Below, in pieces: positions 7,559-13,602 of a stretch of 14,028 bases of DNA (within the stretch, counting starts at the first letter, position 1; each line of letters opens with the position of its first letter). Below the pieces are notes generated by a model. The model did no database searches, was not told the origin of the DNA, and worked only from the letters and a program-made list of their open reading frames with translations. The position numbers and the translations under genes were made by a program. The DNA comes from Pseudomonadota bacterium (lineage in GTDB: Bacteria > Desulfobacterota > Desulfobulbia > Desulfobulbales > JAGXFP01), in the NCBI GenBank assembly GCA_030673265.1, contig DAOVJK010000046.1, positions 1 through 14,028 on the forward strand, written 5' to 3'.

Positions 7559-8112
7559 TGGCGTTGGCTTTCATTGGCCTGGGCTCAAATCTCGGCGATG
7601 GCCGCCTTAATCTTCAGCAGGCCTGGCAACGGTTGGGTGAGCATGTCGGGATTACCATTTTGGCCCTGTCCAGTCCTTACCTGACCCGACCGGTAACGAA
7701 GGAAAGTTGGGCGAAGGATGGCCAGCGCCTTGCCGAGCAATGGTTTACCAATGCGGCTGGGGTTGTCGAGACTAAGCTTTCTCCCCTGGAGTTGCTTGGG
7801 GTGATGCAAGCAGTCGAGGTTCAGTTGGGCCGTGATCGCCAGAAAACGGTGGATCGGACCGTGGATCTCGATCTCATTTATTATGATGAGCGGGTCTCTG
7901 CCGATGAGCAGCTGGAGTTGCCCCATCCCGAGATTAAAAATCGGCTCTTCGTCCTGGCGCCGCTTGAAGAACTCGCTCCGGATCGCCCGCACCCGGTGAC
8001 GGGGAGAACAACCAGACAGATGAGACGTGACCTGCCGGAAAGCGGTGGCGACGATATCCGCCGGTTGGCTTGGCAAGATAAGGCAGATGCCCAAGGAGCC
8101 CAGAGAACTTGA
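7558..8112 (+). CDS. folK: 2-Amino-4-hydroxy-6-hydroxymethyldihydropteridine pyrophosphokinase
   Basis: FolK transfers pyrophosphate from ATP to hydroxymethyl-dihydropterin in folate synthesis. It has 184 residues, slightly longer than the usual 160-170, with an expanded loop around residues 47-65. Landmarks are IGLGSNLGD (6-14), RTVDLDLIYYD (100-110) with the metal-binding aspartates Asp103 and Asp105, and LPHPEIKNRLFVLAPLEE (121-138). The start shares its A with the last base of the dapL stop (TGATG), a coupling arrangement. Its own stop overlaps the next gene's TTG start. Confidence 0.95.
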   Translation: MALAFIGLGSNLGDGRLNLQQAWQRLGEHVGITILALSSPYLTRPVTKESWAKDGQRLAEQWFTNAAGVVETKLSPLELLGVMQAVEVQLGRDRQKTVDRTVDLDLIYYDERVSADEQLELPHPEIKNRLFVLAPLEELAPDRPHPVTGRTTRQMRRDLPESGGDDIRRLAWQDKADAQGAQRT

Positions 8113-8360
8113 GCCCGCTCAGAATCTTGATACTTGCTTTTCTGTTTTACCTGCTTTTTCGCTTACTGACGGGTGGAAAAAAGAAGGTGAAAAAGACCGG
8201 TAATTCAGGGCCGCCGAGCCATGATGTTCTGGTAGAAGATCCGATCTGTAAGGTCTGTGTGCCGATGAAGCAAGCTGTAGTATTGAAAGAAGACGGTAAA
8301 ACCATTTATTTTTGTTCGCCAGAATGCCGCGAAAAATTTATAGCCATTAAAGGAGATTAA
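8109..8360 (+). CDS. Small membrane-anchored YHS/TRASH-like zinc-site protein
   Basis: This is an 83-residue protein of unknown function. An N-terminal hydrophobic segment (about residues 4-20) is followed by a lysine-rich stretch (24-29), fitting an N-out/C-in anchor with a cytoplasmic C-terminal part. The C-terminal half has DPICKVC (Cys47, Cys50) and YFCSPECREKF (Cys69, Cys73). This is the four-cysteine layout of YHS/TRASH-type treble-clef metal-binding domains, often linked to heavy-metal sensing or handling. It resembles the small 'PP0621-type' proteins as I recall them. The start is TTG at 8109, overlapping the folK stop, with AAGGAG at 8093-8098. It sits in the dapL-folK-tal run and ends where the transaldolase begins. 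Confidence 0.75.
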   Translation: MSPLRILILAFLFYLLFRLLTGGKKKVKKTGNSGPPSHDVLVEDPICKVCVPMKQAVVLKEDGKTIYFCSPECREKFIAIKGD

Positions 8361-8362
8361 TG

Positions 8363-9001
8363 ATGAAGTTTTTTATCGACACCGCCAATATTGATGAAAT
8401 CAAGCAGGCTGTTGCCATGGGGATGGTTGATGGCGTTACCACCAACCCTTCGCTGATCGCCAGAGAGGGCCGTGATTTCCACGAAGTTATTACGGAAATC
8501 TGCGGGCTGGTCAAAGGCCCGGTAAGTGCCGAAGTTGTCAGTCTCGATGCGCCGGGAATGCTCAAGGAAGGTCGGGAATTGGCCAAGATCGCTGATAACA
8601 TTGTGATCAAGGTACCGATGACCACCGAAGGGCTGGTTGCGGCAAAAACCTTTTCCGAAGAAGGAATCAAGACCAATGTAACGCTGGTCTTCTCGGCTGC
8701 GCAAGCCCTGTTGGCCGCCAAAGCCGGGGCCAGTTTTATCAGCCCCTTTGTCGGTCGCCTTGACGATATCGCCCTGAATGGCATGGACCTGATCAGTGAT
8801 ATAATGGCCATCCTGGATAATTACGGTTATGCCAGTGAGGTGATTGTCGCCAGTGTCCGTCACCCTATGCATGTTGTTGATTCCGCCCTGATCGGCGCCG
8901 ATATAGCCACGATCCCTTTTAAGGTCATAAGTCAGCTGGCTAAACACCCCCTGACCGACATCGGTATAGAAAAATTTCTGGCAGATTGGGAAAAAAGATA
9001 A
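8363..9001 (+). CDS. tal: Transaldolase, short TalC/FSA-family type
   Basis: This is a short class I aldolase-type transaldolase of 212 residues that moves dihydroxyacetone units between sugar phosphates in the non-oxidative pentose phosphate pathway. The Schiff-base lysine is Lys83 in IVIKVPMT. MKFFIDTANIDEI, GVTTNPSL and SPFVGRLDD are family landmarks. Two residues separate true transaldolases from fructose-6-phosphate aldolases. Here Glu57 (SAEVVS) replaces the aldolase Gln, and Phe129 (SPFVGR) replaces the aldolase Tyr, so transaldolase is favoured. Two ATGs stand side by side (8360 and 8363). The second is chosen because AGGAG (8351-8355) is then 7 bases away and family members begin MKFF. 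The upstream stop is adjacent, implying co-translation. Confidence 0.92.
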   Translation: MKFFIDTANIDEIKQAVAMGMVDGVTTNPSLIAREGRDFHEVITEICGLVKGPVSAEVVSLDAPGMLKEGRELAKIADNIVIKVPMTTEGLVAAKTFSEEGIKTNVTLVFSAAQALLAAKAGASFISPFVGRLDDIALNGMDLISDIMAILDNYGYASEVIVASVRHPMHVVDSALIGADIATIPFKVISQLAKHPLTDIGIEKFLADWEKR

Positions 9002-9010
9002 TAATTGTAG

Positions 9011-9016
9011 TATAAT
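9011..9016 (+). promoter_or_regulatory. TATAAT box directly before the lytic transglycosylase start
   Basis: A consensus -10 hexamer ends 6 bases before the ATG at 9023, so transcription would start at or near the start codon. TTGGGA at 8986-8991 is a weak -35 with 19-bp spacing. No Shine-Dalgarno sequence is present. Confidence 0.45.
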
Positions 9017-9022
9017 TAAACA

Positions 9023-9655
9023 ATGCCTATTCTCTTATCTGGAATTATAACAGCTGTCGCTCTGTTGGCGACGGTGCTGTCCGGCCCTGTTCAGGCGGCG
9101 ATGTACACTTACGTTGATGAGAGCGGGGTCGTTCACTTCACCAATGTCCCCAGCGACCCGAAGTTTGAGCCGGTCTATCGTGCGCGGCGCCCAAGAGTTG
9201 TCACTCAGGCAACGGATCATGACTTTTTTGATACCATGATTCGTCAGGCGGCTAAACGCTATCAGGTAGACCCAATGTTGGTCAAGTCAGTGATCAGGGC
9301 TGAGTCAAACTTCGATTATCTGGCGGTGTCCCGGAAGGGTGCCGTTGGCCTTATGCAGTTGATGCCGAAAACCGCCGATGATATGGATGTTCTTGATCCG
9401 TTCGATCCCAAAGAGAACATCCATGGCGGTACCCGTTATCTGCGGAAAATGCTGGGCCTGTTCAATGGCAATCTCCGTTTGGCCTTGGCCGCCTATAATG
9501 CAGGACCAACTAGAGTAATTACCTTGGGCCGGGTTCCCCGGTTCAAAGAAACTCAAAATTATGTCCGTAAGGTCCAATTCTTCTACAAAGAGTATAAAAA
9601 GTCATCTTCGCCGTCCAAACGTTGGGCGAAGAATTATTATGACCTGACTAGTTGA
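9023..9655 (+). CDS. Periplasmic lytic transglycosylase (SLT domain) with N-terminal DUF4124
   Basis: This is a predicted exported peptidoglycan lytic transglycosylase of 210 residues. A signal peptide (about 1-25, ending GPVQA) is followed by a DUF4124-like segment (YTYVDESGVVHFTNVP, 28-43). A goose-type/SLT catalytic domain follows from about residue 67. The catalytic glutamate is Glu94 in IRAESNFD. GLMQLMP (109-115) and AAYNAGP (156-162) are the other SLT signatures. The start is fixed by an in-frame TAA at 9017-9019 and by the signal peptide. There is no ribosome binding site, and a TATAAT stands 7 bases upstream, so a leaderless transcript is possible. It lies 21 bp after the transaldolase stop. 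Confidence 0.93.
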   Translation: MPILLSGIITAVALLATVLSGPVQAAMYTYVDESGVVHFTNVPSDPKFEPVYRARRPRVVTQATDHDFFDTMIRQAAKRYQVDPMLVKSVIRAESNFDYLAVSRKGAVGLMQLMPKTADDMDVLDPFDPKENIHGGTRYLRKMLGLFNGNLRLALAAYNAGPTRVITLGRVPRFKETQNYVRKVQFFYKEYKKSSSPSKRWAKNYYDLTS

Positions 9656-9857
9656 TCTTTTTTTGAGTATTTATCCCAGGATGTTGGCTGAGTTTTTTTC
9701 TTGCAATCCATTTTACTATTTGATTAACTTGCAAAAAGTTTCAGGGCTGCTAAATTCTTTGGGTTTCCTGCAGTCTTTGCTCCGTGGCGAGCTAATCTAA
9801 ATTAACTACTTTGTTGTCGGCCTTGAAAGCTGTTCCTCAAGGTGATATAAGGCCCAG
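9656..9857. other. Intergenic region before pgsA
   Basis: This 202-bp gap holds no gene. TTGCAA (9729-9734) and TAAATT (9751-9756), 16 bp apart, are a weak promoter candidate. CCTTGA/TCAAGG (9821-9826 with 9837-9842) forms a 6-bp inverted repeat just upstream of the pgsA ribosome binding site AAGG (9849-9852). Confidence 0.35.
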
Positions 9858-10427
9858 ATGAGTCACCTGATTACCTTACCAAATATTCTTACCGGTTATC
9901 GGTTTGCCGTCGTGCCGATTCTGCTGTTCTGTTTGCGGCCAGATGGTGATAAGTGGCTCGATCTATTCGCTTTTATTCTGTTTCTTTCCGCCGCCCTTAC
10001 CGATCTTGCCGATGGTTACTTTGCCCGGAAACACAAAAGTGAAACCGTCCTCGGCAAGCTGATGGATCCGCTTGCTGACAAAGTTCTGGTGGCCGTCGCC
10101 CTGATCATGCTTATTCCTCTGGTTCCCGCCTGGATCTGTTTTATGATCCTGGCCCGTGAACTGGTTGTAACCGGTCTGCGGGGTGTTGCGGCTTCTTCGG
10201 GAATAATCGTTGCCGCGAGCCGGATGGGTAAAATAAAATCAGTGATGCAATATATCGCCCTGTGTGTGCTGATCTTCCCAGACAATGTATTGCCAATTCC
10301 CTTTTTGCAGGAACTTGGCCTTGTCATTCTCTATGTTTCCATGGTGATGACGATCTGGTCCGGAATAGATTATTTCTACCGTTTCCAGAAGGTTTTTCTG
10401 GGATCCGGTGAACCGGGGCAAACCTGA
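9858..10427 (+). CDS. pgsA: CDP-diacylglycerol-glycerol-3-phosphate 3-phosphatidyltransferase
   Basis: PgsA makes phosphatidylglycerol phosphate from CDP-diacylglycerol and glycerol 3-phosphate in the inner membrane. It has 189 residues with several hydrophobic helices. The complete CDP-alcohol phosphotransferase motif D-x2-DG-x2-AR-x8-G-x3-D-x3-D is visible as Asp49, Asp52, Gly53, Ala56, Arg57, Gly66, Asp70 and Asp74. The N-terminal LPNILTGYRF matches the typical PgsA start. AAGG lies 5 bases before ATG. Related CDP-alcohol phosphotransferases share the motif, but the length and N-terminus favour PgsA. Confidence 0.93.
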   Translation: MSHLITLPNILTGYRFAVVPILLFCLRPDGDKWLDLFAFILFLSAALTDLADGYFARKHKSETVLGKLMDPLADKVLVAVALIMLIPLVPAWICFMILARELVVTGLRGVAASSGIIVAASRMGKIKSVMQYIALCVLIFPDNVLPIPFLQELGLVILYVSMVMTIWSGIDYFYRFQKVFLGSGEPGQT

Positions 10428-10530
10428 TTAGCCCGCATATTTTATGAGTATTTTTGAAAAGTCATTTTAACTGAGTGTACTTGTGTGTTAAACCTTTGGT
10501 TTACTGTGGAATATCAAGGTCACAGTTTGT

Positions 10531-10557
10531 ACCAAATGAAATACATGGTTTTTTTTT
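10531..10557 (+). terminator. Weak terminator candidate after pgsA
   Basis: ACC/GGT and ATG/CAT pairs with a bulge form a short stem immediately followed by nine T residues (10549-10557), about 105 bp after the pgsA stop. The T-tract is strong and the stem is weak. Confidence 0.25.
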
Positions 10558-10656
10558 CAGATAGCGCAGACTTCGAAACTACTCACCCTGCGGGCCAGCC
10601 GATATATCCGTATAGCACCCCTCAGGGGGTATTGTACAGAATCTGCTGTATAAGGC

Positions 10657-10708
10657 TTTCAGCATACTAAAGTATCGGAGTCTCCCTCTGGCCGCTTACC
10701 TGCTGAAA
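10657..10708. repeat. Structured intergenic repeat, copy B
   Basis: Perfect outer arms TTTCAGCA (10657-10664) and TGCTGAAA (10701-10708) enclose GCATACTAAAGTAT (10662-10675), CGGAGTCT (10676-10683), GGCCGC (10690-10695) and GCTTACCTG (10694-10702). All four inner modules occur in copy A at 3247-3326, where the arms have a different but still pairing sequence. Confidence 0.5.
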
Positions 10709-10923
10709 ACATCGTACTTTGCCTATCGAGCGTTTCGCAATCGGGCATCTCGACTGGTGAAATATGCGGGTTAATTCTGAATCGTCCCTGTCCCCAGCGA
10801 ACTTGCAGGTCTCAGGCCTGATCTGGGAATTTAGCAGATTTATGTCCAACCAATAGCTTTGACTTACCCGGCCGCGAACCGATATCCTTGAATTATCCAG
10901 ACTGCAACCGGGAAGGACACTTA

Positions 10924-11775
10924 ATGCGTAAAGATAAACCGAGCAGGACCGCCTACAAGGTCGGTGTCAATATTGTTTCTTTGGGGTCAAAACCGGGGAT
11001 GGAGAAGATCCTGCCGGCCGGAATTGTCGAGGCCACCGAGAAAATACTTGTTGCCGCCGGGGCGGCCAGCGAGACCGTGGTAAGAGTGGCCCGTAGCCAA
11101 TGGGCGGTCTCTCTTTACGAGTGGTTTGACTGGATGATGCCGGGCCAGTTCGAGGCCTTTGCTCACCGGAAGGCCTTTTGCGAGCACCAGGTCAGGGAAG
11201 TGATCAGGGCTGGTGCTGGGCAGGTCCTGGTTCTGGGGGCTGGGTACGATACTTTGGGTTGGCGATTGGCCCCGGAATTTCCCGGGGTGGATTTCTTCGA
11301 GATCGATCACCCGGCCACTGCCGTTCGCAAGGCCAAGGGGGTAGCGGCGCTGGGCGGTCGAGACAATCTCTACCTGATCGGCGAGGATCTCGGCCAGAGG
11401 AAAATGGTCGATGTGCTGGAAGCTCACCGGAAATGGGACAAGTCGGCGGCGACCGTTATTGTCGCCGAAGGGTTGCTGATGTATTTGTCCGCCGCAGCGG
11501 TCCGCGACCTGTTCTTGCAGGCGGCGGCAATCACCGGGCCTGGTAGCCGGATCGTTTTTACTTATACTGCCACCGGTGCGGATGGGCGACCAGATGCCGG
11601 TAAGTGGACGGGGCTGGTCCTCTGGATCTTGAAATCAAGCCGGGAACCATGGCTGTCGAGTATCCGGCCCGAAGAACTGCCCGGTTTTCTGGCTGAAACG
11701 GGCTGGACATACCTCCCGGAGACCCAGGGTACAGGTAGGCACGGTGTCGAGTATTTTGGAGTTGCAACAAGATAA
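10924..11775 (+). CDS. Class I SAM-dependent methyltransferase, leucine carboxyl methyltransferase (PPM) type
   Basis: This is a predicted cytoplasmic S-adenosylmethionine-dependent methyltransferase of 283 residues. It fits the PPM/LCMT-like family that includes polyketide and small-molecule O-methyltransferases. Motif I is VLVLGAGYDTLGWRL, followed by FFEIDHPAT (acidic residues for SAM ribose binding) and VIVAEGLLMYLS, all family hallmarks. The substrate cannot be told. A TTG at 10888 would add 12 residues. The ATG at 10924 is chosen because GGAAGGA (10911-10917) stands 6 bases before it. The gene stands alone between repeat-rich gaps, is convergent with fic and has no metabolic partner in view. 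Confidence 0.85.
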   Translation: MRKDKPSRTAYKVGVNIVSLGSKPGMEKILPAGIVEATEKILVAAGAASETVVRVARSQWAVSLYEWFDWMMPGQFEAFAHRKAFCEHQVREVIRAGAGQVLVLGAGYDTLGWRLAPEFPGVDFFEIDHPATAVRKAKGVAALGGRDNLYLIGEDLGQRKMVDVLEAHRKWDKSAATVIVAEGLLMYLSAAAVRDLFLQAAAITGPGSRIVFTYTATGADGRPDAGKWTGLVLWILKSSREPWLSSIRPEELPGFLAETGWTYLPETQGTGRHGVEYFGVATR

Positions 11776-11903
11776 TCTTATTCAGGAATTCCGGGGCCAT
11801 CTTACTTAATTATTGTTGTCCATGAGACCCTGATCCTAACTATTCATTGAAACAATCTAGCCGACCGAAGGGTAATCAACAATGGGCAATTAACGACGAA
11901 GGC

Positions 11904-11989
11904 CGCTTTATCCCTCCGGCCCCCTGGTTCGACAAACAAATACCAGCCATCTTTCCCGAAGTGTTCAATTTTGTCAGGTTCCTTTCAAT
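11904..11989. repeat. Direct repeat flanking fic, copy 1
   Basis: This matches 13349-13428 in the same orientation. A 36-base core is identical (11925-11960 with 13363-13398). Both copies start with CCGCTTTATCCC and end with the TTTGTCAGGT...TTTCAAT block. Copy 1 has about 7 extra bases near 11915-11923 and lacks one A after 11960. On the minus strand a short open stretch reads KDGWYLFVEP in both copies, so this may be a remnant of a gene end within a mobile element. Confidence 0.75.
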
Positions 11990-11991
11990 GT

Positions 11992-12012
11992 GAAAAAGCT
12001 CGCTCTTAGCTT
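11992..12012 (-). terminator. Short terminator candidate downstream of fic
   Basis: On the minus strand AAGCT, a 7-base loop and AGCTT are followed by a T-run (the GAAAAA run at 11992-11997 on the + strand). The stem has only 5 bp, so efficiency is doubtful. It lies 36 bp past the fic stop. Confidence 0.35.
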
Positions 12013-12047
12013 ATTGCGGATGTCGGCCAGATCAGGTTTAACCGCTG

Positions 12048-13172
12048 TTATTTGAACAACTGCAAGTAGTCATAATAAACATACATCTTGCCTCGCTTGC
12101 TGCCGGTGATCTCTTGCAAAATCCCGAATTGTTCCAAATCAGCAATCAGTTTGTAGGCCGAAGCCGGCGATACACTGGCTACTTTGCCGACTCTGGCAGC
12201 GTCAATCATCGGTCGTTGATACAGATAGTTGACAACCTTCTGAGCGTTTGCCGTTCTGCTGCCGAGGGTCCGGATCTGCGCTTCCACCTGCTTTTGCAGT
12301 TTGAGGATATTGTCAAAAGTCGTTATACCGCTTTTAGCAGTTTCGATAATGCCCACCAGGAAAAACTTGAACCATTGCAACAGGTCGTTCTTCTCCCGCA
12401 CTCGCATCAGGTTGTCGTAATAAAGGCTGCGATTGCGTTCGAAAAAATCCGACATATACAACACTGGCTGCTTCAGCATTCCCTTACTGATCAGATAGAG
12501 AGTGATCAGTAAGCGCCCGGCTCGGCCATTGCCGTCCAGAAACGGATGGATGGTCTCAAACTGGTAATGGATCAGGGCAATCTTCAGCAGCTCCGGAAAA
12601 TAGTTGGCATCACTATGCAGAAATTTTTCAATGTCGCCAATAAGCTCGCCAATAGAAGTATGAACCGGCGGGACAAAGACGGCATCGTTGATTGTGGCCC
12701 CACCGATCCAGTTCTGGCTATGCCTGAATTCCCCCGGTTCTTTATGAGTTCCACGAACGCCTTGCAGCAAGGTCTTATGGGTCTCACGGATCAATCGCGC
12801 CGAGAAGGGCAAAACCCGTAAATTGGCAATCGCTTCATTCATAGCCGCCACATAGTTTTGCACCTCTTCCCAGTCATCCCTCTTGTCCAGAGCCACATCC
12901 TCCTTTTCCAGAAGGGCTTCTTCCATGTTGGTCTGGGTGCCCTCAATCTTATTTGATTGGGTGGCCTCCTTCAGCACATGCATCCTGATGTACAGATCGA
13001 GATTGGGAATATAGTCCGAGTACATATCCAGTCGCCCCAATTCCCGGTCCGCCTGGCCAAGCAACTGGATCAACTCCATGTTGTCAAGCTGCCAGGCGCG
13101 GTTGATCGGAGTGGGCTGAAAGCTCTTGTAATGGTCCTGCTGGACATAGCGGCCAGATTGGAAGTTTTTCAT
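12048..13172 (-). CDS. Fic-family protein adenylyltransferase, class II, with C-terminal winged helix
   Basis: Fic proteins transfer AMP from ATP onto hydroxyl side chains of target proteins, and many also remove it. This one has 374 residues. An N-terminal Fic_N-type region carries the inhibitory helix motif SNKIEG (Ser73, Glu77, Gly78), which marks a class II self-inhibited enzyme. The flap is WIGGATINDAVFVPP (155-169). The catalytic loop HPFLDGNGRAGR (209-220) is intact with His209, Asn215 and both arginines (Arg217, Arg220). The C-terminal part (about 308-372) looks like a winged helix-turn-helix. The target is unknown. GGAGT on the minus strand (13179-13183) is the ribosome binding site. 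The gene runs opposite to all neighbours, is flanked by direct repeats and has an elaborate operator, suggesting an acquired, self-regulated module. Confidence 0.93.
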   Translation of the reverse strand: MKNFQSGRYVQQDHYKSFQPTPINRAWQLDNMELIQLLGQADRELGRLDMYSDYIPNLDLYIRMHVLKEATQSNKIEGTQTNMEEALLEKEDVALDKRDDWEEVQNYVAAMNEAIANLRVLPFSARLIRETHKTLLQGVRGTHKEPGEFRHSQNWIGGATINDAVFVPPVHTSIGELIGDIEKFLHSDANYFPELLKIALIHYQFETIHPFLDGNGRAGRLLITLYLISKGMLKQPVLYMSDFFERNRSLYYDNLMRVREKNDLLQWFKFFLVGIIETAKSGITTFDNILKLQKQVEAQIRTLGSRTANAQKVVNYLYQRPMIDAARVGKVASVSPASAYKLIADLEQFGILQEITGSKRGKMYVYYDYLQLFK

Positions 13173-13186
13173 CGGTGAACTCCGCT

Positions 13187-13264
13187 CAAATTTAAAATAA
13201 CCACGACCTTTATTTTAGATTTTACTGAAAATCTAAAATAAGACAAGGCGTTATTTCAGTTTTG
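13187..13264. promoter_or_regulatory. Four-half-site palindromic operator upstream of fic
   Basis: A perfect 14-bp inverted repeat TTATTTTAGATTTT-ACTG-AAAATCTAAAATAA occupies 13210-13241. Exactly 9 bases outward on each side stands another half-site in inverted orientation: 13187-13200 (12 of 14 matches) and 13251-13264 (11 of 14). The whole array is symmetric about 13225.5, while the 9-base spacers are not complementary. This is the mark of protein-binding sites rather than a single hairpin. The Fic winged helix is the obvious candidate ligand, by inference. Confidence 0.75.
13219..13246 (-). promoter_or_regulatory. Candidate fic promoter inside the operator
   Basis: On the minus strand TTGTCT (13246-13241) and TAAAAT (13224-13219) are separated by 16 bp. 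The -10 box falls at the centre of the palindrome, so occupancy of the operator would block RNA polymerase. Confidence 0.5.
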
Positions 13265-13305
13265 GTCGGAATGAGAAAGGGGCTTGGAAAAGGTAGGAGA
13301 GGACG

Positions 13306-13341
13306 ACCTTCGCCTGGCTCTTCTACAAAAGGCGTGAAGGT
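13306..13341. repeat. Hairpin adjoining direct-repeat copy 2
   Basis: ACCTTCGCC (13306-13314) pairs with GGCG-TG-AAGGT (13331-13341) apart from a 2-base bulge. It abuts TGTCAGGTCC (13341-13350), which recurs at 13411-13420. This may be one end of a decayed REP/MITE-like element. Confidence 0.4.
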
Positions 13342-13348
13342 GTCAGGT

Positions 13349-13428
13349 CCGCTTTATCCCTTTGGTTCGACAAACAAATACCAGCCATCTTTCCCGAAAG
13401 TGTTCAATTTTGTCAGGTCCTTTTCAAT
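13349..13428. repeat. Direct repeat flanking fic, copy 2
   Basis: This is the partner of 11904-11989, in the same orientation, with a 36-base identical core at 13363-13398. On the minus strand the reading KDGWYLFVEPKG ends in a stop, suggesting the 3' end of a lost gene. TGTCAGGTCC begins the element (13341) and recurs at 13411. Confidence 0.75.
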
Positions 13429-13430
13429 AT

Positions 13431-13446
13431 TGTAACCATGTCTACC
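13431..13446 (+). promoter_or_regulatory. Weak candidate NifA upstream activator site
   Basis: TGT-N10-ACC matches the NifA consensus TGT-N10-ACA in 5 of 6 fixed positions and lies roughly 140 bp before the expected nifE transcription start, a usual distance. Half-matches of this size occur by chance. Confidence 0.25.
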
Positions 13447-13544
13447 TCGCCGATAAATCAGGCACCATTTGGTTAGTTTTGTTTAAACCCATCCTTCTAG
13501 TTTATCTTCCTGATATTATTAAACAAATAAGTTAGTCACTGCAC

Positions 13545-13560
13545 TGGCACAGGGCTTGCT
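13545..13560 (+). promoter_or_regulatory. Sigma-54 (RpoN) -24/-12 promoter of nifE
   Basis: TGGCAC, five bases and TTGCT match the sigma-54 consensus TGGCAC-N5-TTGC(A/T), with GG and GC at the required spacing. Transcription would begin near 13571, about 30 bases before the nifE ATG. This is the classic nitrogenase-gene arrangement. Confidence 0.88.
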
Positions 13561-13602
13561 CTTACAGGATTGCAAACAGCAATTAATCCTGATGAGGCAG
13601 TC

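Larger units (their letters stand above)
10428..10923. other. 496-bp gene-free stretch with repeat debris
   Basis: No credible gene is present. From left to right it holds a weak terminator-like structure (10531-10557), a small inverted repeat TACAG/CTGTA (10634-10638 with 10645-10649), repeat copy B (10657-10708) and a TCGAG/CTCGA pair (10726-10730 with 10749-10753). At 10780-10795 is AATCGTCCCTGTCCCC, which resembles sequences I associate with REP-type elements from memory only. The GGAAGGA ribosome binding site of the methyltransferase lies at 10911-10917. Confidence 0.45.
11776..12047. other. Intergenic region between methyltransferase and fic
   Basis: This 272-bp gap lies between convergent genes. 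It contains direct-repeat copy 1 (11904-11989) and a minus-strand terminator candidate for fic. Nothing else was recognised. Confidence 0.5.
13173..13602. other. 430-bp fic-nifE divergent control region
   Basis: No gene is seen. In order it holds the fic ribosome binding site, the four-half-site operator with embedded fic promoter (13187-13264), a hairpin (13306-13341), direct-repeat copy 2 (13349-13428), an AT-rich stretch, and the nifE sigma-54 promoter (13545-13560). Confidence 0.7.

Noticed and set aside
10485..10670. A 61-codon open frame after pgsA
   Set aside because: It crosses a T9 run and the repeat region, lacks a ribosome binding site and has no recognisable features.
11925..11960. 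GGTTCGAC in the direct repeats as a tRNA T-arm and therefore an att site
   Set aside because: The bases around it do not form a T-stem or acceptor stem, no tRNA is adjacent and there is no integrase gene.
12048..13172. fic as part of a two-gene toxin-antitoxin pair
   Set aside because: No small antitoxin gene is adjacent. The inhibitory motif is within the same protein (class II), so no partner is needed.
13463..13478. A second sigma-54 promoter (GGCACC...TTAG)
   Set aside because: It has the -24 GG but lacks GC at -12. The site at 13545-13560 matches fully.
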